Positions 1 to 12,300 of a DNA stretch of 64,000 nucleotides are shown here, piece by piece (position 1 is the stretch's first letter; each line of letters opens with the position of its first letter). The stretch is taken from positions 27,478,721-27,542,720 of the forward strand of contig CM034539.1 of assembly GCA_020002185.1 (NCBI GenBank), given 5' to 3'. Under the pieces are notes generated by a model that had not been told where the DNA came from, ran no database searches, and worked only from the letters and a program-made list of their open reading frames with translations. Position numbers and translations under genes: made by a program. The DNA comes from Paraescarpia echinospica. Taxonomy: Eukaryota > Annelida > Polychaeta > Sabellida > Siboglinidae.

Positions 1-430
1 TTGGTCAACCACTCGGCTGTAGTTTAAATGTGTAGAATGCAGACCTGATATTATCACATTCTCCATCCTCGAGTAGTGTTCAAGGTCATTGAGTCGTATA
101 TCCATTTGTTTGATTTCTGCATCTTTCTCGGCGTTATTTCACGAATTGGAGAATTTCTGTTACTTCAATTTTCGAGGCTATGAGTTCGTGAAACTTGTTG
201 CTAATGTCGGTGACCAATGTTTAGTTCAGCGAACTCGTCTTGTTGCGTAACGTCCGATTCAGATTGCTTTGTTCTCGGCATTGTTAATAACCAAGTGGTT
301 GTCAGCGATGCAACGGTGCAATTGTTCAACGGTCGCGTTTTGGGAATCCTGTGTTTTTTAGGCACATTAAACGCTATTTACAGCATTCAGTCATTGGTCC
401 ACAGCAAACTGAGTTGCGATGTCTAGAACC
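1..430 (-). mobile_element. LINE ORF1-like coiled-coil remnant
   Basis: On the minus strand near 100-230 the translation reads like a coiled-coil segment followed by LNDLEHYSRMENVIISG. That is the usual end of the coiled coil and start of the RNA-binding part in non-LTR retrotransposon first ORFs. Stops interrupt the frame and nothing further is recognisable, so it is treated as a truncated relic. Confidence 0.35.
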
Positions 431-544
431 AGTACCTTTACCATCTAGTCAATATTGACGAAAACTCCAGGCGCGCCTAGCATATTCCGAATTTTGTTGT
501 GTACAACGCTATAGACACCTTTACGTACAGCGCACTAAAGAAAC

Positions 545-618
545 GTGACGGTAGCAAGACGTTTCGAACCAGGAATATCTCGATTGAGAGTCCGATGCAC
601 TAAACACTATACAACCGA
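545..618 (-). repeat. tRNA-derived SINE fragment (antisense)
   Basis: The stretch with GAGAGTCCGATGCACTA matches the tRNA-like head of the SINE copies at 3,866 and 6,690. A B-box-like GTTCGAA lies on the minus strand. Only the tRNA-related part remains. It lies about 40 bases from the last visible exon of the cysteine-rich gene. Confidence 0.45.
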
Positions 619-655
619 GCAAAGCATAGAGAACAGTGCGCAAGCAAAGGCTTAC

Positions 656-790
656 CTGGAACGATAGGGTCACTGGCAGTGTTATCGGCAATGGTAGTGG
701 TATTGACAGCAGTAGTAGTATTGGCAGCAGTAGCGGTAGTGTTAGGAGTAGTGGCAGTGGTTGGAGAAGTCAACGACATTGGTCCAACAA
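656..790 (-). CDS. Cys-rich gene, exon 5 (Thr/Asn mucin-like linker)
   Basis: The acceptor follows a pyrimidine tract ending in TTGCTTCAG and the donor is CAG|GTAAGC. The 135-bp exon enters and leaves in phase 1. It encodes a Ser/Thr/Asn-rich stretch with repeated NTT sequons, including ATAANTTTAVNTTTIADNTA. There are no cysteines. It is likely an O- and N-glycosylated spacer. It is the last exon visible before the window edge. Confidence 0.5.
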
Positions 791-3700
791 CTGAAGCAAG
801 AAATATAACAGTGTGTTCTTCTCCTCCTCTTTCCTGCTGTGCAAGGGTGGTGGCAAAGTACACTATTGCCAAACGACTCGCTGTGTTCTTTTTTCCGAAG
901 TCTTCCATCCACAGTCCCCTCTCCCCATATATCATACTCCCCTGATCTTCTCGTGTTCCTCCTCACGCAGGCTTCCCATCTCAGCTGTGGTCTTACCTTT
1001 TTGTGTCCTTTATGTTTACCACCCCTGCTCTCTTTTGTTAATTTCCTGCATCCATCCTTACAAAATGGCCTGCCCTTATCATCCAGATTCGAGATTTTTC
1101 GCCAGAACGTCACCAGTTCGCTGACTCGAAGACTCGAAGATTGGGAAGGTGCTATTGGAGATTTTTCGCCAGAATTTCAACGGTTCAGCTCTTCTCAGCA
1201 CGTTTCCCGTTGTGTCGCGATGTTTCGAAGGCGGGGTGGGTGCTATTGGCGATTTTCAGCAAAAATTCTGGATTTACCTCTATTCTTAGACACCGGGAGA
1301 TACACCCAAAACCCAGATTTCCCTGGATAGTTGACAGGTATAGTGTAAGCTAATGTATTATAAAGATATTTGGCACTTACTTCTTAAGCACTGTCTGGTG
1401 TCTGTTCCGACACATTTCCAACACGTCATGTTCTTGTCGCATAGATCGGAATCCGTGCACTGGGCGTTCTTAGATAGCCTGTCTGTTGCTATGTAAACAT
1501 GATAAAATACAGCTTGAAACGTATTTGTTATCCTGTTAAATTGAATCAACAGGTGATGTACATCATATCAAACTGTGCGCTCGGCTCATGCAAACACGTT
1601 CTCTGCGACATGAAGACAATACAGCTAATCACAGTTTGACTTATATAGGCATATATAGGTCAATCACGCAGTCGGCGCAACAGGTCAAATCGCCTATAAA
1701 AACAAATAACCCGCTATTAGATCGTTATGGCGCATATGTCTCCTATGTTCCTTTTTATTTTTCAGTAAGCATCCAATACGTATGTATAAATATTAAATAC
1801 ATTATAGCCATATATCCAGTATTATTAGCGATCATTTCCACCACTCACACCGAATCACGTTGACTTTTACTCGACTTGGCCTTTGAACTTTGAAACTGTG
1901 ATTGCGTGTTTGTTAACGGGTGATAGGTTGTTGACCGGTTGGTCGTCGTCATGTATCGCATGTAAATAAATAAATAACTAAAGAGTCACTGTAGTGCCAC
2001 CTATCGAGCATAACCTACACTACTGCACACTGATGCAGATGTAGTGTAGGTATTAGCAGCTAATATTGGCCGTGGTTTGGGAAGCTATTTTGGATCATGC
2101 AAAATTTTAACAACAAAAACAATTAAAAGTCGCACAACTTGTATTTGAGGGTTTGAACCTTTACGAAGCAATGCACATGCTTCTGTTCTTCGAAGTTTGC
2201 ATCTGTATCAGTTTGTTTGTAATAACAATATCATTTATTTGATATGGTGCCAGATTAATGTTTGATCGTGGCGCTTCACAACACATTACAATATTTAAAA
2301 TAGCGTAGAATAAACAAATTAATAGTAATAATAAATAATAAGTTATTAAAAATACTACTAACAATAAGAATAACTTAAACTATATATATATATATATATA
2401 TATTATAATAAATAATTTAATATTTTAGTAAAAGTGTTTTTTATTTTTTTAAATGTTTAAGTGATACCATTATTGGTAAAATAACGTTAACTATTATGAA
2501 TAAGTCTAAATAATGTAGTGGAGAATGTTCATCTCATTGGTTAGCCATCTATCAAGTGTCGCCAACTAACTAGAAAACACACCTAGGCCTACATTAAACA
2601 CAGGATTTGCTCCGCTAACTATTGTCCTCAATCTGTCGTAGCATAATATTTAAATATCGACGTCATGACTACTGCCCTACCCATGCCTCCATCCATCACA
2701 ATTCACACCAGTCATCAAAAACACACGATGACAGTTATTCATAGGTATCAAACAACTGGATGTCTTATGTATACGTTAAAGACTAAGTGAAATAATTTTT
2801 TCAATTTCTTTGAAACTTCCTTTAAGTAAAAGTACTGTTCTTGACAAGTAACGCATCAGACACGAAGTCTGTTGATTGCGAACTAATGTCGCTATGTCCG
2901 CGCAAACATTGGCATTTGCGTGTCACAAAACAACTAGCTTGTCAGATGTTAGTGACGTCACCGGAGTAGAGGCCGCTGAGCGCGCCCTATTCGATAGCAT
3001 GAAGTGTGACGGTACGGCATGTTGTTTCAGACTGTACATAGAATTGCAATCGCGGAATTTAATATTTCTTATATCCCCGTAAAGATAATAATCTTTCCTA
3101 CCAATTTGTTGCTGGATGTCTTCTTCTTCTTCATTTTACCAACATGAATGTACCATGATTACGTCGTATGGAGGTTGCGAAGATGGTCAGCGCGGTTTTA
3201 AGATATCTTGGATGTGGGAAAAGTGGTAGAGAGTGTGGTAAAGTATAGGTAGGGAAGGTAGGGTGGTAGGCAGAAGAAAGGAGGGCAGGGGAGGGGGTAG
3301 GGTGTGGTATTTATAGGTGGTATTTATGTATGTAGCAATTAATTTTCTTTATGTTTTGGGTCATTGCTGTTTGAACATCGCCAATTCATTATATCGGCAA
3401 TTCATTATATATAATTGAAAAGCTTGTTCAAGCAGGATTGTCAGGAAATTATCAATACCCCTGGAAAGAGACAACAAATTGAAGTGGCTTCGTCAACTGA
3501 ATTAGCCCATCGCGAATCCGGTTCTTCTATGTCAGCATTTCATGTTCGAATATTTTAAATAACATCTACAATTGGTTTTAAAAATACATTTGTTTAGATG
3601 GTCTTTGATTGTTTCATCTGTTTACTTTGGTTGTTACATCTGTTTACTTTGGTTGTTACATCTGTTTACTTTGGTTGTTACATATGTTTACTTTGGTTGT

Positions 3701-6230
3701 TACATATGCTTACTTTGGTTGTTACATATGTTTACTTTGGTTGTTACATATGTTTAATTTGGTTGTTACCCCTGTTCACTTTGGTTGTTACGTGTGTTTA
3801 CTTTGGTAATTACATCTGTTTTCTTTTGTTGTTACATATGTTAATTTGCGTCACTTTGTGGAGCGCAGTAGAGAATTGCTTAGAGCTTTGGACTCTCGAC
3901 CGAGAGAAGCCGAGTTCGAATCCTGTGTGGTGTTGTCGAACCTTGGGCAAGTTCGTTCACTCTACGTTGCTTCAGTGCACTCAGCTGTATGAATGAGTAC
4001 CTGGCTATAGGCAGTGGTGGATACTTGTGTACGAATAGTCTTCGCGCATTAATTTCAGCGTGGCTGGATGTTTCCCAGAGAAGTCGAGATGGTGTTCGGT
4101 TAAACAAGTCTGCTAGGGAGTAAAGTGTAAAGCGCTTTGAGCAATCCTGAGGACTGGATACTGCGCTATAGAAGACCGTACATTTACATGTTTTCGAGGA
4201 AGCGAGGAAAGTCGACAACATTAACAAAGAAACACGTACACAATCGTATCGCGCATTTACGTGACGATGCCAACTTTGATAATTATTCGAATTTTCAACA
4301 TATTTGTTGCACAGTTGAACCTACATCAGATTTTCTTTATCAAATACGGGTAACTTCCACGATAGCGACCAATTTTGGTCTTAGTGCGCAGTCTCCCATA
4401 CCGCAGCAATTTGTTTTGTATGTTGTTGATATTATGTAAATCGTTATTATAAAATTTGTATCTTAGTATTCGTATGCATGTCTGTATAATTTATGTTTCT
4501 GCTATGGATAAATTAAATGCAATCAATCAATCAATCAATCAATCCCTCCCTCCAGATGTGGACGTATTGGGGAATGGGTAGAGTAAATCCAGGTGCCTAA
4601 ATTGATTAATTGTTGACAATTTCCATTTACGTAAATAACATATGTTGCATTTTGAGTAGATATCATGTCATTGATTAATAAATACTAAAAACTACAGGCT
4701 TCAAAACCTTCGGTTAATTTTCATTTGAAAATTACATTACCATTCTTAGTTCTTCGTGCGTTTATATTTTCAACCAAGGATATTCAAACGGAAATTATTT
4801 ATTATCACAAAATGGGGAGCGGTAGAACAGATGCACGCGTTATGTTATAAAACCCGTTTTTTTGCATCCAATTTTGGTGTCGGGCCCCTAATCTAGAATT
4901 CCAGATTTTGTCGGGCCCCTAATCTAGAATTCTAGATTTTGTTAGGTGGTTGGGTAAATGTAAGCCTTCTAGACTTCTATTGCGATGCTTAGAAGTACGA
5001 ACAAGCAATTCTTACACAGAAGTGTAACCATATATATATATATATATATATATATACAGTCAGCGTCATCAGTCTTTGACACATGCACTGAATATGAAAC
5101 GCATTCGGCTAGTAACATATAAATGGTTGCGTAAATCTCGTTTTCGGCATATACATGCTCAGCATTTCATCTTCACACCATAACATCGTCCATCTCATCG
5201 CGCATCTCATCGATCACCGCAACGCACATCGTCCGTCGCATCGTCTATCGCATCGTCCATCGCCCAATGTGTTATCGCCCCGTGGCGTTGCGAATATTCA
5301 CACACAAAACGATGGCTCTTCTAGACCATCATAGGAATGTGTTTAATAATAAAATATAAAAAATGTGCATAGGTAATGTTTTCAGCATGCGCGTGTGAAT
5401 TGCGGCATCTTTATAGCATAGCATCATCCATCCCATCGCCCATTGCATCGCCCACCGCATCGCGCATCGCAACGTCCATCGCATCGCGCATTGTCCATCG
5501 CATCGCCCATCGCATCGCCCATCGCATCGCGCATCGCTCCATCGAAATTTCGAATCGACCATCGCGCGTCGCTTCATCGTTTCGTGCATCGCATCGCACA
5601 TCGCTCCATCCCGTCGCGCATCGCTCTATCACATCGCACATTGCATCGAGCTTTGCTAATCGTATCGTCCATCGCATCGCGCACCGCGTCATCGCCCCCT
5701 GGCGTTGCGAATTTCCACACACAAAAAACCGAAGGCCCTTCTCGGCCACGATGCTAAAGGATAGGGCGTGCTCAATGGTGACTTCTCACACACAGTCACT
5801 AGGTGTCGCAATAAACTGCGCAGAATCTGCACAGAAAAGGTCGACCAAAAGCGGCCTTAAATACTGTGACGGAGAGGTTAAAACAGTTTTTGAATCACAG
5901 AACACTAAGTAGTCTAATGTCTCTTTAGAGTATATTTAATTCAGTTTGGGAATTAAAAGGTTCATTTCACTTAGTCTTTAAAAGCTTCCTAGTGGCATAA
6001 ACTCCCTGGGGGAGAGTTTAACCTATTTAGTCCTCGTCTGGGTAAATGAAAAACAACATACCGGTGTCGCTGACGCACTGATCTTTCATACCGACCGTAG
6101 TTAACACCCCTTCATATGTCTTGCCAACTCCGCAGCCGCAAAATTCGTCATTTATGCATTCCATTGCAGACCCGCATTCGTCACTATTGCACGACTCGTT
6201 TCTCCTACCTGGAAAACATTGTATTACTAG

Positions 6231-6279
<49 letters not shown>

Positions 6280-6295
6280 GCTGCTGCTGCTGCTG

Positions 6296-6332
<37 letters not shown>

Positions 6333-9300
6333 CAGTCAGTCTGCCTGGGACATCACATATTCGGCAAGATAAATGAGAACAGACAGCGACTTCTTGAATT
6401 CTGCTCCTAAATCACCAACTTCTTTTTTCAAACGAAGCCCCAACACAAGGCATCCTGGAGAAACCCACGATCCAAGCACTGGCATCAGACGAAGGTTCAC
6501 CGCTAACAACTTGAAGGAAAATCTAGCAAAGACGTGAGCAAAAAAGTAAAACGGTAAGTTTTTATATAGCGCATTATCCACTAATCAGTACTGTTCAAAG
6601 CGTTTACACTTTACTCCATGACAGACTGTTCACTCTAACACCATCTTGACTTCTCTGGGAAGCATTCAACCACGCTGCAATATCCACTGTTCACTGCTAG
6701 GTACTCATTCATAGAGCGGAGAGAACTGGAGCAACGTAGAGTGAACGAACTTGCCCAAGGTTCGACACCGCCGCACAGGATTCGAACACGTGTTCTCTCG
6801 GTCGAGAGTCCGATGCACTAGCCACTGCTCACTGGGAACACCATCGCTCGCCCAGCCAAACAATGCTCCAGGCGCTCCGAACAGTCAGGAGCAAAGTCCC
6901 GCAGACTGCAAGACGCTGTGCGAACGAATACTGGCTCCAGATATGCGAGGACATCCAGCGGTCAGCTGAAACAGGCAACACTGGTGCCATGTACGACGGC
7001 ATCTAGAAATCCATGGACCATGCCAGGAGTAAGTCAGGTTTTCTATAGAGTAAGGCAGGTCATCTATAGGAAAGCACTTTGAAATGATGGAATTCCACCC
7101 AGAATAATCAAGTGCGACAAGAGCACTCCACTCTAAAATGTTTCATCTAAACGCCATATACAACCGAAACTTTAAGGCATTATAGATGGTCGTTGACAAC
7201 TGGGAGGAAATTGCTGCTGACCATTCAACATGGAGGCAGGAACTAAGCAGGGGACGTAGAAGAGGAGAGAGGAACCTCCGCATCCCAGCTGAAGAAAAGC
7301 GCAGCCGCAACAAAAACAGCCAGTCCGAAAGCAGAGTAACGAGTGTAACAGATCCGTCAAGAATTGTCACTCCTAAATCGGCCTGAACAGCCAAAACAGA
7401 CGCTGTTTAAGTACGGCCATAATTACACGCACAAGTGTAATGGTCCAGCCACTTTCTGCCGAGCGCAACCCGAATATGTTTGCGCATGATTAGGTAGTAA
7501 AGTAGGTGGTTTACAATGTACGCCAGAGCCAGTGCAAGTGCAAGAGCAAGTCAAAGTCAAAGGTCAATACCAATGTCAAGATCAAGATAAAAACCAAAGG
7601 TCAAAGATCAAGGTCAAGTGGCGCCACTGGCGAATAGGTGGTGAACTAAACAACTAGGCCTATAAACGCCCCCTTGCGGTAAAAAACTGAAATAGAACTG
7701 ATTAAATTCGTGCCTCTCATTTTGTTCTACTATAAAATAGGTCAAAGACGTTAATAAATAGTTCATTGCGCATGAGCAAAGGTGTCTTTACCATGGCATA
7801 TAGGTGGTGGACCGTTTCTATCATATAAAGCACCCCCTGGCGTGTACATATACAACTATGAAATACATAAAATAAAATATCTTTGAAAATTTATTTTATA
7901 TGTTTTTCGAAGGTCTTACTGCATCGCATATGCTAATGAGATAATGACGTAGGCGCTGACGTGTTCTGTCCTTATTGGTCAATCTGTACATTTTCACGTG
8001 ATTGTTTAGCCCTGTATAAGCCTGGTGCTCTATCAGCCGAGTCATCATTCGTATCACGACGACACCATGGCTAACATCATGTTGAAGACTACCTACTACC
8101 TGTCTCTTGCAACCCTCTAACGTATAAACAGAGTACTACGTTTTACGGTAGCGCCCCTACGTAGAGAAATTTGTTTCATAATTTCACTACCACGACAGTA
8201 CTATGGCTGACTTCATGCTGGAAACACTCAACTATTACACTCCTGCGGCTTTCAGCGACAGTGACAAAGATGCTCCTTCTGTCAACCGACCAGACGTACC
8301 GTCAAGAATCTACGCACCGGAACCGGAACCTCAATCTGAACCGGAGGTCGCTGTGAAACCGAAATGCGTTGAATTTTCTGGGGCCGACTCTCCCTTGTCA
8401 AACGTTTTCCCATGTCGGACCGAAGCATTCGGTCGGGTGTTTAAACACGCCTATTAATACAGAAAGGCACTTAACAAAACGGAAAAGCAAGCATATTGGG
8501 GAGACGAGATCTGGTTGGAACGACGTCCATGTTCACAGGATGCGGCATTTGCTGCTTGCAAAGTTCAAGGCATCATAGGATTGGAGAGCCGTATAGTTGG
8601 CAACTGAAAATGCTGAACTGGTGCCGCTTGTACCATCGAAAGAAGGCTTTTGGGGAATTGGACATGGCGACAAAAACGGTTGAAACACTCTCGGGAAACG
8701 TTTGAGCAATGTGCCCGACAACTACTTGTAGACACCGCAACTCGTGAAACAACAGAGCAATAACTAACTTGTTTGCCGTTGTTATTTTAAAGTACAAGCA
8801 AGGGATGAATACTACTGAGAATAGTCGTGATTTAATTTGTTTATCCGATGTGACGTCACAATGCGTTGTGTATTTTGGATTGACTGTCTGATGTCATGAT
8901 TACGTGATTCTCATAATCCTATATAAGAATGTAGCAACTAGCTCATAGTTATTTGTATCACGACAGTGTTATGGCAAACTTCATCCGTCCTGACTTTTCG
9001 ATTTCACTAGTTTATAGGTATGATTGTGTAGCATTAAGATACTTTTGAAAACACGACGTCTAAAAAAACAATCGTTCGTACTTTTAAAAGATCGCGCGTC
9101 GGACCACTCTGACCCAACCTCCCGTCGCCGCCCGCGAGGAGCCCATGGCCCCGCCACGTGTGAAACCGTCGGCACCGCCTTCATGTGCGGCATTCACCTG
9201 CACGGACTGCTCCACGGCTTTCAGCAGGAAACGACGCCCGCGGACGTTGTGGCCGCCCGAAGAGGTCGGAAAGGAAGCCAAGTTGGCTACGCTGGTGGTG

Positions 9301-12300
9301 AGTCATACTTTATAGTGTGTTACTATATGTTTTCACATAAAATAGCGGCCCCCACGCACTTCCTATCAACGTGGGTGGCTTCCCCTGTGTGTTTACTTCC
9401 GCTAACAGGCCGTCTCTCATGTACTTCCTGTCACTGTATCCGCTCCAGTGGCATTACTTCAGTTAGAGGCGGCTCCCTGCCTTTATTTAGTATATGGTCG
9501 GTGCTATCTAACTGCTGGTTGCCGCGGTTGCCGGTTGCCGCCGAAGAGGCAGCCAGCTCCGTCCACGGACCCACTCGACCCCGCGGCCCCGACAGTCAAC
9601 CCGAACCAACGATCAACGAACAGTCCGACGACCACCCCGACGCCATTACTGTCAGTGGCCCCGGCGAACAACCCGACGTCATCACCACCGACGAAGCGTC
9701 GGAAGGTTTTGCCCCATTATGCCTGCTGCATGTGCGGTAATACCTTCACCGCAAAGGCTATGGGCACGTCCATGTGAAGCAGGGCTACTGCCAAAAGAAG
9801 TAAGCAAAGGCGAAGTAAAGAACAACTTAAAGAGATAATAGTAAGCTTCAATTTCTCATAGTATTCAGGCCTGTTCTAAATAATTTGCGTTTCGTCAGAC
9901 CATTTTCAAGGCCTGTTACAACGAAAATATATTTTTCTATTACATACCAGTTGACCATACATGATTAAGGGCATCTAGTCGTTATTTTAGCGGCAACGAA
10001 AGGACCGCGCGGCCGCTGCTGTCGCCGCTTCTGCGTCTTCTCCCGCTGTTGCGATAACTATCGGTACGACCACTCCATCCGACGCGAAAGACTTTGCTGT
10101 CATTGAAATGAAGACGTTAGCATGACACATAGCATGTAGCGTCGTTAAGCTGTCAACACTACGCTGTCCCGGTTGCGAGATAGACGATCCAAGTCAATTT
10201 CACCACGATGTCACCAACCAATATTCTAATTTACATGCATTTTGAGGAGGCCGTCGAGGATGTTAATTCAACTGCAGTTTTTAAAGACTGGTTGACTGTT
10301 TTAGTAGAGGGAGGTGTTATCTATCTGACGTATCGTCCGAAGAGTTGTGTGGTATCGAGAGTTGGTTGCGAAATCCTAATTGAGAAGAGTAGCGGAACTG
10401 TGTGAAAGAAATGGCGCTTGCAGTAATGGAGGGTGATCTCGAAATAACGGACTTTGTTTGTCGTTTTGTTCAAAGCAACAATTGTTATTGTACTCGATTA
10501 AAATGTACAAACCTTATCTCAAGTCATTTTATCCTAGTATAAGTACCACCCACTCGTTCATCATTTGTGTAGAGTATGGACATGGCTCACTTGTAATATA
10601 GCACTCAGTTTCGTATCTGAGAGCAAAGTTGATACATGTATTATATTGTATATACCATTAAGGTAATTTAGTGAAATACTCAAGTTTGATAAACAACGTT
10701 AACAGACTTTCAGTCTTTGTTCACATACCTCCAAAACAACCATCGTTGCAGCCATCTTTCATTCCTACTTCCCTTTCAATTTACTATGTCATATAGGTTT
10801 ACAGTTAGAAATTGATTAAAGTCCCCGTAATGCCTATGTTTATAATTAAGTTCACGTATCAATGTTCTCTAACAATCTCTCTCTCTCTCTACAGTTGTGT
10901 TGTTGGTAACTCAGTCACTCACTCACACACTCACTCACACACTCACACACTCTCTCACTCACTCACTCACTCACTCACTCACTCACTCACACACTCACTC
11001 ACTCACTCACTCACACTCTCACTCACTCACTCACCCACTCGCACACTCACTCATTCACGCACACATTCACGCACACACTCACTCACTCACTCACTCACAC
11101 ACACACTCACTCTCTCTTGTCTTGTATATCTTAGGCAAACATTTTAGTGTTACCCATCATTCAATACATAGTTTGACCTATTGACCTATCAAGAAGCGCC
11201 ACCTAGTAACTTTACGTGTCAGTTTGGGGTGAGTGTTTAACCATGGTCTACATTTCATCTAATTCCATTCCCAATTCCCTTTGAACCTATTATACCATAA
11301 GGGTTTACAGTTAGAAATGTACTAATACTATTAATAGTACAACGTGCCTCAAAACCATGACGAACTGCGTAAACATTGACGTATGCCACTGTATTGCGAA
11401 GCTGCACAACTAAGATGCCTCTGTTTTAAAATATGACATTTGTTGTTTCCGAGTCTATCAAAGGCTGCTGATGCTAAAGCTATTCGCCTCCTTCCCCCCT
11501 GCCTCCCTCCCTCCCCACCTCCTTCCTCTGGCATCTACTCTTCTACTGATGGCCACCCACTGGCCAATTTGTTATATCCGGCCTTCTGGTACTCGAAGAC
11601 CAAGTTTCACAGTCGAAGTCGACGTAGTCGGGCTCGTTTTATATCTAAATCTAAAACTCTGTCTCAGTGACGCCGTAACGACCTCTAACCATCTCCCTCA
11701 TCCGTCAACATCCGCTCTATTCATCACCGACCTTTTGTTTATACACTTTCGTCTACAACCACATCAACTGTCATCCGTCAGTTCCTTCAACGAAAGTGTT
11801 GGTGTCCAAAGATAAACTATATAATGTCGAGAAAGTGTTGCAGCAGCGCAAGCGAGGGATAAAAATACAGGTACTGGTCAAGTGGCTAGGGTATTCGTTT
11901 AACAGCTGCATGGACAAGTCATCACTCGTAGCGCATAAAGGCTAGTACATGCAGTTCGAATGACCATTCGTGTATGGAAGAAGATACAACGGAGGTTCAC
12001 TTCTCACAGAGTACTATGACACTGCAAGTATCAGCAGACGTTGGGTGTTGTTTGGAAATTCGTCCCCGAAATCGGAAATCGTCTTCTTTTGTTAATTCGT
12101 CGTGTTACACACCTTTATAGTGGTCAGTATTTATAACCCGACTAGAGTCGACGGAAACTCCAATCTGTGGCCGCCTTTGTTGAGCAGTTGTCGCGGTTAC
12201 CTCTTACCTAATCCGCCGATGAAATGTGGTGAACACTTCGTCTGACTTTTATCTGACATTGCCCAGCAACGCGTCGATGGATTTACATCCCGACAACACG

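Larger units (their letters stand above)
7526..11461 (+). repeat. Left arm of the large inverted repeat
   Basis: It pairs with 17,706-13,498. It keeps a ~370-bp segment near 10,140-10,470 that the right arm lacks. It lacks parts of the NADAR gene and the end of the first zinc-finger exon that the right arm has. Confidence 0.75.

Noticed and set aside
3866..3940. Possible tRNA gene
   Set aside because: A and B boxes are present, but the sequence cannot fold into a full cloverleaf and continues into a SINE core. Other SINE copies share it.
3572..3996. Tyr/Leu/Trp-rich proteins in three frames
   Set aside because: They arise from the 22-bp minisatellite.
5376..5912. 178-residue Ser/His/Arg-rich frame
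   Set aside because: It is the CATCGC satellite. No domain is present and both strands are open for the same reason.
10812..11184. Long Thr/His/Ser/Leu-rich open frames
   Set aside because: They are translations of the (TCAC)n array in all frames. The same happens at 13,794-14,198, 54,600-55,625 and 63,259-63,510.
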